Of a stretch of 43,511 nucleotides of DNA, positions 1 through 7,399 are shown one piece after another. A program made the translations under genes and the position numbers. The notes beneath the pieces were generated by a model that was not told the origin of the DNA, did no database searches, and was given only the letters and a program-made list of their open reading frames with translations. Source of the stretch: Colivivens sp963626085 (GTDB taxonomy: Bacteria; Bacteroidota; Bacteroidia; Bacteroidales; Bacteroidaceae); the NCBI GenBank assembly GCA_963626085.1, contig CAVFVJ010000034.1, positions 1 through 43,511 on the forward strand, written 5' to 3'. The stretch's first letter is position 1, and each line of letters starts with the position of its first letter.

Positions 1-90
1 GCATTTATCATTCAAGACTTTATAAAAAGTTGTCAACCGAGAGCACTAAGTATTGTCAAGTCCATATGCTCAATGGCTGAATTTGGAGTG

Positions 91-121
91 CAAAAGTACA
101 GTAATAATCAGTTCCCACAAA
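91..121 (-). promoter_or_regulatory. Bacteroidota-type promoter facing left
   Basis: On the minus strand a TTTG (118-121) is followed after exactly 19 bp by TACTTTTG (91-98). This matches the Bacteroidota primary sigma consensus of TTTG, about 19-21 bp, then TAnnTTTG. It should drive a gene that begins beyond the left edge. Confidence 0.6.
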
Positions 122-276
122 GTTTATGTTGCTCTTTTCTTCACTTTCATGAGAAAAGTTTCCTTGAAACGAACCGACATACAGTGAATTGAGTAAAATG
201 GCTAACTTCGCTTTTCAAATGAATGAATTCCCAAAGTTGAATATGTGTGAAACTTATTGTCCATATAAGAAACTTT

Positions 277-360
277 CGTTCCGTTGTTCGGAATGTGCGT
301 TCCGTACTACGGAACGGCCGTTCCGAACTTGCGAATGTGCGTTCCGTTGTTCGGAACGGA
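277..360. repeat. Four tandem 21-bp repeats with internal palindromes
   Basis: Four contiguous 21-bp units start at 277, 298, 319 and 340. Each begins CGTTCCG and carries a variable 5-bp centre. Units 2 and 4 then end in CGGAACG plus two bases, giving a 7-bp inverted repeat around a 5-bp loop; units 1 and 3 have a partly degraded right arm (CGGAA or GCGAA, then TGTG). The period equals seven codons, so one frame reads through as a Phe-Arg repeat; I take that as a by-product. Confidence 0.85.
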
Positions 361-492
361 GATTTCTAACTATAGCTTTAGCGTGATAATGCTACTTCAA
401 TTGCATTCCTCTATAATTTGTACAGACGAAGTATATAACTTGAATGAGTCTAACTATTCTGTTACTCATGAGAAGAATTGGCTTATTAGTGG

Positions 493-542
493 GTGACGTG
501 TCCCACGTCACAGATTATTAATTGTGCAGTGAGCCACTGCAC
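493..542. repeat. Two tandem perfect hairpins
   Basis: GTGACGTG-TCC-CACGTCAC (493-511) and GTGCAGTG-AGC-CACTGCAC (524-542) are both perfect 8-bp stems with 3-nt loops. They start 31 bp apart and both begin GTG and end CAC. Neither is followed by a T tract, so they are not ordinary intrinsic terminators. They could be REP-like elements, protein-binding sites or an RNA structure. Confidence 0.7.
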
Positions 543-550
543 CTACTATC

Positions 551-585
551 ATAAAAGAAATAAGTCGCTTTTGAAAAGCGACTTA
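551..585 (-). terminator. Terminator of tRNA-Lys
   Basis: A perfect 11-bp stem (561-571 with 575-585, loop TGA) lies 3 bp beyond the tRNA 3' end. Read leftward it is followed by TTTCTTTTAT. This is a standard intrinsic terminator for the minus-strand tRNA. Confidence 0.85.
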
Positions 586-588
586 CCG

Positions 589-661
589 TGACCCGCTTGG
601 GGCTCGAACCCAAGACCCCCACATTAAAAGTGTGATGCTCTACCAACTGAGCTAGCGAGTC
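589..661 (-). tRNA. tRNA-Lys (anticodon TTT)
   Basis: Read on the minus strand, the 73-nt cloverleaf has acceptor GACTCGC paired with GCGGGTC (one T-G wobble), discriminator A, a D-arm containing AGCTCAGTTGGTAGAGC, an anticodon loop CTTTTAA with anticodon TTT, and a GGTTCGAGCC T-arm. No CCA is encoded. A promoter lies upstream at 726-756 and a strong terminator directly downstream. Confidence 0.95.
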
Positions 662-725
662 TAACCTTATAAGCTTCCGAGTGGTTTTGTGCAGGCTTTT
701 ACCTCTGCTTTCTCGTAAGCGGTTG

Positions 726-756
726 CAAAGGTAGGAAGTTTTTTTGTACTGACAAA
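726..756 (-). promoter_or_regulatory. Promoter of tRNA-Lys
   Basis: Minus-strand TTTG (753-756), a 19-bp gap, then TACCTTTG (726-733). Spacing and sequence fit the Bacteroidota consensus. It sits about 65 bp upstream of the mature tRNA 5' end and back to back with the rightward thioesterase promoter. Confidence 0.75.
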
Positions 757-776
757 GTGTTTTGCTGAAAAAGTCG

Positions 777-784
777 TATATTTG
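777..784 (+). promoter_or_regulatory. -7 box for the thioesterase gene
   Basis: TATATTTG matches TAnnTTTG and lies 41 bp upstream of the start codon. No convincing TTTG is found at the usual distance upstream, so this is a half-supported promoter. Confidence 0.5.
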
Positions 785-825
785 CGGTCGCAATATGATT
801 TTTATGACAGAAAACGGTATTTGAT

Positions 826-1206
826 ATGATAACAAAAGGACTGAAAAACGAGATTGAGGCTGTTGTTACCGAGGATAGCTTGGCGTGTAACGTGAAGAGT
901 GGATCGTTGAGAGTGTATGCAACACCTGCCATGATTGCGCTGGTGGAGCAGACTTGTATGGAGTGCGTGATGCCGTATATGGAGGATGGGTGCGGAACTG
1001 TGGGTACACGTGTGGACATTGCTCATGTGGCGTCGACCCCCCTGGGGATGAAGGTGAGATGCACGTGTGAACTGGAAAACGTCGAAGGTCGTAAGTTGAC
1101 ATTCAAGGTGATGGTGGACGATGAACGCGGACTTATCGGGGAGGGTAGGCACGAACGTTTCATTGTAAATGACGAGCAGTTTCAGAAAAAGACCGATGCA
1201 AAATAG
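826..1206 (+). CDS. FlK-like hotdog thioesterase
   Basis: This 126-residue protein has the size and fold signature of the single-domain hotdog thioesterases related to fluoroacetyl-CoA thioesterase FlK. The spacing of three polar residues supports this: T33 (in ATPAMI), E41 (in ALVEQ) and H67 (in IAHVAS) are separated by 8 and 26 residues, as in the FlK catalytic Thr-Glu-His triad. The segment TPLGMKV after the His is also typical. The likely role is hydrolysis of a small acyl-CoA in the cytoplasm; the substrate cannot be read from the sequence. The gene is monocistronic, divergent from tRNA-Lys, and separated from the polyamine operon by a new promoter. There is no sign that it acts on fluoroacetate; housekeeping clearance of CoA thioesters is more likely. 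Confidence 0.8.
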   Translation: MITKGLKNEIEAVVTEDSLACNVKSGSLRVYATPAMIALVEQTCMECVMPYMEDGCGTVGTRVDIAHVASTPLGMKVRCTCELENVEGRKLTFKVMVDDERGLIGEGRHERFIVNDEQFQKKTDAK

Positions 1207-1271
1207 CCTTGGCTTATCCCTTAGGAATCATTTATTTGCCCGACAGCGCGTTTTTCGATTGTAATTTTTCG

Positions 1272-1279
1272 TAACTTTG
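1272..1279 (+). promoter_or_regulatory. -7 box of the polyamine operon
   Basis: TAACTTTG followed by C is an excellent -7 element, 88 bp upstream of the first start codon. The -33 region is only T-rich (1251-1255), so the upstream box is weak. The leader of roughly 80 nt could hold control elements, but I see no clear structure in it. Confidence 0.6.
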
Positions 1280-1366
1280 CGCCCCGTATGAGCCCCCGTA
1301 ATGGCTGGCTTGAAATAGTAGGGTACACTATATATAATAAGGAACAGATATAACGAATAGAAGAAT

Positions 1367-2827
1367 TTGGGTAATCAAGCTTATGCCCCAATTTATGAGG
1401 CACTCGTAGAGTTCAGAAGGAACAGGGTTGTCCCTTTTGATGTGCCAGGCCACAAAAGAGGCCGTGGCAATCCGGAACTGGTGAAGTTGCTGGGTAAGCA
1501 GTGTGTAGAACTTGATGTCAATTCCATGAAACCTCTTGACAACCTGTGCCATCCGATATCGGTTATAAAGGAGGCGGAGGACTTGGCAGCGGAGGCATTT
1601 GGCGCAGCGCACGCCTTCCTGATGGTTGGCGGTACAACGTCTGCGGTGCAGACCATGGTGCTGACAGCATCGAAGAAGGGCGAGAAGATAATACTTCCGA
1701 GAAATGTGCACAGGAGCGTGATCAACGCTTTGGTCCTTAATGGTGCGACACCAATCTATGTCAATCCGGATGTTGACAACCGTCTGGGTATCGCTCTCGG
1801 GATGAAGATTTCGCAGGTGGAGAAAGCCATCGAGGAGAATCCCGACGCAGTAGCGATACTGGTTAACAACCCCACATACTACGGCATCTGTTCAAACCTG
1901 AAGAAGATTGTGGAACTGGCACATGCACACAACATGCTGGTGCTGGTGGACGAGGCACACGGAACTCATTTCTATTTCGGAGAAGACATGCCTGTGTCTG
2001 CAATGAAGGCTGGAGCCGACATGTCGTGTGTGTCAATGCACAAGTCGGGCGGCAGTCTGACGCAGAGCAGCATTCTGCTTACCAACGACTCTGTGGGAGC
2101 TGGGTATGTGAGGCAGGTGATAAACCTCACACAGACTACGAGTGCGTCGTACCTGTTGCTGGCTTCGCTTGACATTTCAAGGCGAAACCTCGCACTGAGA
2201 GGTAAGGAAGCGTTCCGGCAGGTGGTTGAAATGGCTGATTATGCCAGGACTGAGATTAACAAAATAGGTGACTATTACGCCTATGGAGACGAACTGATAA
2301 ACGGAGACTCCATATACGATTTTGACAAGACGAAACTGACTGTCTTTACGCTTGACGTGGGACTTGCCGGCATCGAGGTGTATGACCTCCTCCGTGACGA
2401 GTACGACATACAGATGGAACTGGGTGACATTGGCAATACGCTTGCCTACATATCCATCGGAGACAGGATGAGGGAAATAGAACGGCTGGTAAGCGCGTTG
2501 TATGACATCAGAAGACGTTACAAACGCGACCGCAGTGGACTGCTCGACCATGAGTACATCAATCCGTCGGTCGTGATGAGTCCGCAGGAGGCTTTCTATG
2601 CGCCCAAGGAGGAGATGATACCGATAAAGGAAACCAACGGACGAATCTGTACGGAATTCGTGATGAGTTATCCGCCTGGAATCCCGATACTGGCACCCGG
2701 GGAGAGAATCACACAGGAAATCATTGACTACATAGTGTATGCGAAAGAGAAAGGATGTTCAATGACCGGACCGGAAGATCCGAAGATTGAACGACTGAAC
2801 GTGATAAAGGAGGCAACTATTTATTAA
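1367..2827 (+). CDS. speA: Biosynthetic arginine decarboxylase (Orn/Lys/Arg decarboxylase, fold I)
   Basis: A PLP enzyme of the bacterial Orn/Lys/Arg decarboxylase group (486 residues, the short Bacillus SpeA-type form). Visible motifs are VPGHKRG (26-32), the PLP-phosphate region GGTTSAV (88-94), DEAH (195-198) holding the pyridine-binding Asp, and SMHKSGG with Schiff-base Lys226. The predicted reaction is L-arginine to agmatine plus CO2. Choosing arginine over lysine or ornithine rests on context: a ureohydrolase of the agmatinase family lies two genes downstream. The start is a TTG at 1367, which gives the short N-terminus expected for this family; no in-frame ATG exists near it. It heads a five-gene operon with a 20-bp gap to the next gene. 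Confidence 0.88.
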   Translation: MGNQAYAPIYEALVEFRRNRVVPFDVPGHKRGRGNPELVKLLGKQCVELDVNSMKPLDNLCHPISVIKEAEDLAAEAFGAAHAFLMVGGTTSAVQTMVLTASKKGEKIILPRNVHRSVINALVLNGATPIYVNPDVDNRLGIALGMKISQVEKAIEENPDAVAILVNNPTYYGICSNLKKIVELAHAHNMLVLVDEAHGTHFYFGEDMPVSAMKAGADMSCVSMHKSGGSLTQSSILLTNDSVGAGYVRQVINLTQTTSASYLLLASLDISRRNLALRGKEAFRQVVEMADYARTEINKIGDYYAYGDELINGDSIYDFDKTKLTVFTLDVGLAGIEVYDLLRDEYDIQMELGDIGNTLAYISIGDRMREIERLVSALYDIRRRYKRDRSGLLDHEYINPSVVMSPQEAFYAPKEEMIPIKETNGRICTEFVMSYPPGIPILAPGERITQEIIDYIVYAKEKGCSMTGPEDPKIERLNVIKEATIY

Positions 2828-2847
2828 CAGGACAGTGATAATAGAAA

Positions 2848-3717
2848 ATGGAATTTTGGTTTTCTGAACTGCATACGGAGGACGTGAAGTTCTCCGTCAA
2901 AGTCGACAAACACATATTCTCGGAAGAGAACGACCATAACCGCATTGACATATTCGAGTCTCCTGAATACGGACGGGTGCTGACCGCTGACGGGTATATC
3001 GTTATGACTGAGCGCGACGAGTTCATATATCACGAGATGATGACCCACATCCCGATGGCAGTGCATCCGGCACCGCACAGGATTCTGGTATTCGGTGCGG
3101 GCGATGGAGGAGTGGTACGTGAACTGCTGAAATACCCAGAGGTGGAACGTATAGACATGGTTGAGGTGAATGTGGGTGTGGTGGAAGCTGCAAAGAAGTA
3201 TTTGCCGTTCTCAGCCAGTGGATTGGACGACCCGAAAGTTACTATATATACGCAGAACGCACTCAGGTACGTGCGCCATATCATAGGCGAGTATGATGTG
3301 ATCATCGTTGACTCTGCCGGATTCTACGGACCAGGCGAGAGCTTGCTTTCACGTGAGTTCTACGGCTCGTGCTACAAAGCCCTAAAGTCAGACGGAATCA
3401 TGGTCAACCAGCATCAGTCGCCTTTCTATGCAGAAGACCGCATGGAGACAATGAAGGCACACAAGCGTATCGTGGAATGTTTCCCGATAAGCAGGGTCTA
3501 TCAGGCGCATATCCCTTCATATCCGTCGGGCTACTGGCTCTTTGGCTATGCGTCAAAGAAATATCATCCTGTGGACGACTTGAACGCTGCGCACTGGAAC
3601 GCCAGGGGGATAGAGACTAATTACTATACGACAAATCTCCACAAGGGCTGTTTCGCCCTCCCGGCTTATGTGGAACGAATGTTGGCTAAGGTGGAACATA
3701 CGGAGGGTAAAATATGA
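2848..3717 (+). CDS. speE: Spermidine synthase-like aminopropyltransferase
   Basis: This 289-residue protein has the SpeE fold: an N-terminal beta domain, the nucleoside-binding GAGDGG (83-88), acidic E106 at the end of the next strand (MVEVN), and YHEMM (61-65). Family members transfer an aminopropyl group from decarboxylated S-adenosylmethionine to an amine. The active-site loop is unusual. The usual D-S-T/S-D-P is DSAGFYGPG (155-163), keeping the first Asp but losing the second, and the later Q-G-E segment reads NQHQSPFY. No S-adenosylmethionine decarboxylase is in this window. The acceptor could be agmatine, putrescine or something else. The ATG lies 20 bp after speA, and the stop overlaps the next start (ATGA). 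Confidence 0.75.
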   Translation: MEFWFSELHTEDVKFSVKVDKHIFSEENDHNRIDIFESPEYGRVLTADGYIVMTERDEFIYHEMMTHIPMAVHPAPHRILVFGAGDGGVVRELLKYPEVERIDMVEVNVGVVEAAKKYLPFSASGLDDPKVTIYTQNALRYVRHIIGEYDVIIVDSAGFYGPGESLLSREFYGSCYKALKSDGIMVNQHQSPFYAEDRMETMKAHKRIVECFPISRVYQAHIPSYPSGYWLFGYASKKYHPVDDLNAAHWNARGIETNYYTTNLHKGCFALPAYVERMLAKVEHTEGKI

Positions 3718-4580
3718 TGATGCATAAGAACACGGAGACGTTCATTGGGTGTGATGCCGACTATGCAGATGCCCGGGTGGTGCTGTTCGGTGCTCCGTTC
3801 GATTCCACTACCAGTTACCGACCAGGTGCCCGGTTTGGCAGTGCAGCCATACGTCACGAGTCGTATGGACTGGAGACATATTCACCTTATCTTGACCGCT
3901 CACTTGAAGACATAAGTGTGTTTGACCTGGGTGATTTGGAATTGCCAATGGGTTCGGCAGAGATGGCTCTTGACTCCATATCAGAATGCACTGCCCAGAT
4001 ACTTGCAGACAAAAAAATACCCTTTATGCTCGGTGGAGAGCATTTGGTTACTTTGGGGGCGTTCAGGGAGGTGTGTAAACTCCAGCCCGATGTGCATGTG
4101 ATACACTTCGATGCACATGCTGATTTGAGACAGGACTATCTTGGAGTACAGTTGTCGCACGCATGTGTGTTGCGCAGATGCCATGATTTGGTGGGAGACG
4201 GAAGGATTCACCAGTTCGGCATCCGTTCGGGCGAACGAGAGGAGTTCCAGTGGGCAAGAGCCGGACACACGGATATGCATCCGTTTTCGTTTGAAGGCTT
4301 GGAGAATACAATAGAATCACTTGCCAGCAGGCATGTGCCAGTGTATCTTACTGTAGACTTGGATGTGCTTGACCCTTCGTTGTTCCCCGGTACAGGTACA
4401 CCCGAAGCAGGAGGAGCGACGTTCGAACAGTTGAGGCGTGCACTTGCCGATTGTTGTGCACATCTTGACGTGGTGGCACTCGATGTGAACGAATTGGCTC
4501 CGATGTTGGACAATAGTGGGGCTTCGACGGCAGTCGCCTGTAAGATTGTACGTGAGTTGTTGCTTAGTTTGAAATTATAA
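3714..4580 (+). CDS. speB: Agmatinase-family ureohydrolase
   Basis: A 288-residue ureohydrolase with all binuclear manganese ligands visible: H110 in GGEH, D133/H135/D137 in HFDAHAD, and D215/D217 in VDLDVLDP. The family hydrolyses a guanidino group to release urea. Agmatine to putrescine is the textbook reaction. In this operon, N1-aminopropylagmatine to spermidine is an equally good reading, because the next two genes can build a carboxyaminopropyl group. Homologues acting on aminopropylagmatine are known from Thermus and from a cyanobacterial route. The start overlaps the preceding stop as ATGA, implying translational coupling; two further in-frame ATGs follow at once, so the exact start could shift by one or two codons. 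Confidence 0.85.
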   Translation: MMMHKNTETFIGCDADYADARVVLFGAPFDSTTSYRPGARFGSAAIRHESYGLETYSPYLDRSLEDISVFDLGDLELPMGSAEMALDSISECTAQILADKKIPFMLGGEHLVTLGAFREVCKLQPDVHVIHFDAHADLRQDYLGVQLSHACVLRRCHDLVGDGRIHQFGIRSGEREEFQWARAGHTDMHPFSFEGLENTIESLASRHVPVYLTVDLDVLDPSLFPGTGTPEAGGATFEQLRRALADCCAHLDVVALDVNELAPMLDNSGASTAVACKIVRELLLSLKL

Positions 4581-4599
4581 AATACAAAGACAATAGAAA

Positions 4600-5859
4600 A
4601 TGGGTAAAGTACTTGTAATCGGTTGTGGAGGTGTTGCCGGTGTGGCAATCCAGAAATGTGCGCAACATGCGGATGTCTTCAATGAGATATGCATTGCCAG
4701 TCGTACTGTAAGTAAGTGTGATGCCTTGAAGGCGAGGCTGGAAGGACGTACACAGGCGAAGATTTCCACAGCAAAGGTGGATGCGGATAAGGTGGATGAA
4801 CTGGTGAGTCTTATAGAGAGGGTGAAACCAGACGTGGTTCTCAATTTGGCTCTTCCGTATCAGGATCTGACTATAATGGACGCTTGTCTGAAGACAAAGG
4901 TTGATTATGTGGACACTGCCAACTATGAATGTGAGGACACGAATGACCCTGAGTGGCGTGCTGTATATGAGAAACGCTGCAAGGAAAAGGGATTCACTGC
5001 CTATTTCGACTATTCATGGCAGTGGGCTTACAAGAAACGCTATGAAGAGGCAGGCATAACGGCACTGCTGGGAACGGGTTTTGACCCAGGGGTGACTAGT
5101 GTGTTTACCGCATATGCCCAGAAGCATTATTTCGACGAGATACACACGATAGACATCCTCGACTGTAATGGAGGAGACCACGGTTATCCGTTTGCCACTA
5201 ACTTCAATCCAGAGATAAACCTGCGTGAGGTGAGTGCCAACGGCTCCTACTGGGAGGATGGCCACTGGGTCGAGACCAAACCAATGGAGATTCACAGACA
5301 ATATGACTTCGATGGGGTAGGAGTGAAGGACATGTACTTGCTGCACCACGAGGAGATAGAGTCTCTTGCCAAGAATATTCCGGGAGTGAAACGGATACGT
5401 TTCTTCATGACTTTCGGACAGAGTTATCTCACACACATGAAGTGCCTTGAGAACGTCGGTATGCTCGGTACAGAGCCAATAGAGTTCGAAGGCCAACAGA
5501 TTGTGCCAATACAATTCTTGCGCAGGTTACTTCCAGACCCAGCTTCACTCGGACCAAGGACTGTGGGGAAGACCAATATAGGATGTATCTTCACAGGAGT
5601 GAAGGATGGCAAGGAACGCTCCTTATATATATATAATGTGTGCGACCACCAGGAGTGTTACAAGGAAGTGGGTTCACAGGCAATATCCTATACGACTGGT
5701 GTGCCGGCAATGATTGGCGCATCTTTGGTAATGACTGGCGCATGGAAGCGTCCGGGTGTGTTTACAGTGGAGGAGTTTGATCCAGACCCATATATGGAAG
5801 CACTCAATAAGTGGGGCTTGCCGTGGCAGGTTGACGAACACCCAGTATTGGTCGACTGA
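4600..5859 (+). CDS. Carboxy(nor)spermidine dehydrogenase, saccharopine dehydrogenase family
   Basis: This 419-residue protein has an N-terminal Rossmann motif GCGGVAG (8-14) and the length of the saccharopine dehydrogenase-like carboxynorspermidine/carboxyspermidine dehydrogenases. These condense L-aspartate-beta-semialdehyde with a diamine and reduce the imine with NADPH. Pairing with the decarboxylase directly downstream (one-base overlap) sets it apart from true lysine-pathway saccharopine dehydrogenases. The diamine could be putrescine, giving carboxyspermidine, or agmatine, giving carboxyaminopropylagmatine; the sequence alone does not decide. The ATG at 4600 places the Rossmann strand at the extreme N-terminus, as expected. 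Confidence 0.85.
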   Translation: MGKVLVIGCGGVAGVAIQKCAQHADVFNEICIASRTVSKCDALKARLEGRTQAKISTAKVDADKVDELVSLIERVKPDVVLNLALPYQDLTIMDACLKTKVDYVDTANYECEDTNDPEWRAVYEKRCKEKGFTAYFDYSWQWAYKKRYEEAGITALLGTGFDPGVTSVFTAYAQKHYFDEIHTIDILDCNGGDHGYPFATNFNPEINLREVSANGSYWEDGHWVETKPMEIHRQYDFDGVGVKDMYLLHHEEIESLAKNIPGVKRIRFFMTFGQSYLTHMKCLENVGMLGTEPIEFEGQQIVPIQFLRRLLPDPASLGPRTVGKTNIGCIFTGVKDGKERSLYIYNVCDHQECYKEVGSQAISYTTGVPAMIGASLVMTGAWKRPGVFTVEEFDPDPYMEALNKWGLPWQVDEHPVLVD

Positions 5860-7004
5860 TGGACAACCCTTATTTCGTGATTGATGCAGACCGCCTGGAG
5901 GCAAACCTAAAAATTCTCCGGTCGGTTATGGACTCTACTGGATGCAAGATTCTTCTCGCACAGAAGTGCTTCAGTTGTTATGCCCTGTATCCATTGGTTT
6001 CCCGGTATCTTGCAGGTGCCACCGCCTCGGGCTTGTATGAGGCGCGTCTGTGTCACGAAGAGATGCTTGGCAGGGAAAACCATATATTCTCACCAGCATT
6101 CAACGACCGCGATATTGATGAGGTTGTACGGATATGCGACCATATAGTGTTCAACTCAGTGCGGCAACTGTCGCTCTATGGAAACAAAGCAAAAGATGCG
6201 GGACTACAGGTGGGACTGCGCATCAATCCAGAGTGTTCCACACAGGATGGCCACGCCATTTACGACCCGTGCTCAGAAGGCAGTAGGTTGGGTGTTCGAC
6301 TTGAGGACTTTGAGACAATACCCGTAGAGTTGCTGAATTTGTTGGACGGCTTACATTTCCACACGTTGTGTGAACAGAACTCGGATGATTTGGAAACGAC
6401 CCTTGATGCAGTGGAGGAGAGATTCGGCAAGTACCTCCATGGCATGAAGTGGATTAACTTTGGGGGTGGACACCATATTACTCGTGAGGACTATGACAAG
6501 GCTCGGTTGGAACGGTGCATAACACGGACGAGAGACAAATACAATGTGCAGGTTTATCTTGAGCCTGGTGAGGCTGTCGCGCTCAATGCAGGAGAGTTGC
6601 ATTGCAACATCATGGACATCCAACCCATAGGAAACGACGGAATATACAATGCGATACTGACTACCTCAGCAGCATGTCACATGCCCGATGTAATAGAGAT
6701 GCCCTATACACCTCCCATCTTGACCGAAGGACTCACAATCCATGCAGGTGAAACTCAGTCGGACACAAATCTGTACCGCTTCGGAGGTCCTACCTGCTTG
6801 TCGGGCGATGTGATAGGCGTGTATCAGTCGGACCACATACTGACAGAGGGAGACGAGATTGTCTTTGGAGACATGGCGATATATTCAATGGTGAAGACCA
6901 ATACCTTCAATGGAATGCCTCTGCCCGATATCTATATCAGAAGGAATGGAGAATTGGCTTTGTGGAAACGTTTCTCGTATGCAGATTTCAAGTCAAGATT
7001 GTAA
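5859..7004 (+). CDS. nspC: Carboxynorspermidine/carboxyspermidine decarboxylase
   Basis: A fold III PLP decarboxylase (381 residues) of the NspC type. K36 (in LAQKCFS) is the expected Schiff-base lysine. The glycine-rich FGGGHH (201-206) and EPGEA (235-239) bind the PLP phosphate, and GPTCLSGD (310-317) carries the catalytic Cys313 and nearby Asp317. It removes the carboxyl group from the product of the preceding dehydrogenase, completing the aminopropyl arm of spermidine without decarboxylated S-adenosylmethionine. Its ATG shares one base with the upstream TGA, so the pair is probably translationally coupled. It is the last gene of the operon; a separate promoter follows at 7071. Confidence 0.9.
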   Translation: MDNPYFVIDADRLEANLKILRSVMDSTGCKILLAQKCFSCYALYPLVSRYLAGATASGLYEARLCHEEMLGRENHIFSPAFNDRDIDEVVRICDHIVFNSVRQLSLYGNKAKDAGLQVGLRINPECSTQDGHAIYDPCSEGSRLGVRLEDFETIPVELLNLLDGLHFHTLCEQNSDDLETTLDAVEERFGKYLHGMKWINFGGGHHITREDYDKARLERCITRTRDKYNVQVYLEPGEAVALNAGELHCNIMDIQPIGNDGIYNAILTTSAACHMPDVIEMPYTPPILTEGLTIHAGETQSDTNLYRFGGPTCLSGDVIGVYQSDHILTEGDEIVFGDMAIYSMVKTNTFNGMPLPDIYIRRNGELALWKRFSYADFKSRL

Positions 7005-7070
7005 TTTGGGTGTAAAACAACGTGTTTGTACAATAAAAACGAGTTATTTGAAAAAAAATAACGCAATAGC

Positions 7071-7101
7071 TTTGTTCGTTTGAAGACAATCACTAACTTT
7101 G
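7071..7101 (+). promoter_or_regulatory. Promoter of the histone H1-like gene
   Basis: TTTG (7071-7074), a 19-bp gap, then TAACTTTG (7094-7101) followed by C. Both boxes match the Bacteroidota consensus exactly, suggesting strong expression. The leader before the ATG is about 40 nt. Confidence 0.85.
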
Positions 7102-7148
7102 CGATGCTTAACGCAAGCGTTATTTATAAACTTTAAACAATTGTTCAA

Positions 7149-7319
7149 ATGAAAGAATTAATCGCTAAAATCAACGAGCTCGTTGATGAAATTAAAGTTG
7201 ACCTTGAAAAGTCTGAGGTAAACAAGGCCGCTGCAGCGCGTGTACGTAAAGCCACTCTTGAACTTGAGAAAGTTGCTAAGGAATATCGCAAGGCTTCCAT
7301 TGCAGCGTCTAAGAAGTAA
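7149..7319 (+). CDS. Histone H1-like DNA-binding protein
   Basis: A 56-residue, Lys- and Ala-rich protein beginning MKELIAKINELVDE and ending AASKK. It resembles the small histone H1-like proteins that are widespread in Bacteroidota. The N-terminal half looks amphipathic and acidic; the C-terminal half (KAAAARVRKATLELEKVAKEY) is basic. The probable role is nucleoid binding, inferred from family resemblance and charge. It has a consensus promoter and its own terminator, so it is a strong single-gene unit. It was easy to miss because of its length. Function in this group is poorly established. Confidence 0.85.
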   Translation: MKELIAKINELVDEIKVDLEKSEVNKAAAARVRKATLELEKVAKEYRKASIAASKK

Positions 7320-7345
7320 TCAAATCACTTCAATGTATGATTAAG

Positions 7346-7377
7346 AGAGTCGTCCTTGTGAGGGGGACTCTTTTTTT
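7346..7377 (+). terminator. Terminator after the histone H1-like gene
   Basis: AGAGTC (7346-7351) pairs with GACTCT (7366-7371); further C-G and T-G pairs extend the stem past one mismatch. A run of seven T follows (7371-7377). It lies 26 bp after the stop codon and before the real start of the next gene. Confidence 0.8.
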
Positions 7378-7399
7378 ACCATCCAAATCCACAATCATT

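Larger units (their letters stand above)
1..588. other. Gene-poor left intergenic region
   Basis: I see no credible protein gene here. The only open frames are short and one owes its length to the 21-bp repeats at 277-360. The region holds an outward-facing promoter, the tandem repeats, two perfect hairpins and the tRNA terminator. It lies directly downstream of the 3' end of a tRNA gene, a common integration site for mobile elements, but no integrase or clear att duplication is visible. Confidence 0.6.

Noticed and set aside
189..386. 65-codon frame encoding a Cys-rich seven-residue repeat
   Set aside because: The repeat is a by-product of the 21-bp tandem DNA repeats; it uses a TTG start, has no promoter, and shows no family features.
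1..661. Integrated element with tRNA-Lys as att site
   Set aside because: No duplicated tRNA 3' end, integrase or mobility gene is visible within the window.
7337..7399. Upstream ATG for the MG2-type protein
   Set aside because: It would translate through the terminator of the preceding gene and bury the signal peptide; the ATG at 7400 is used instead.
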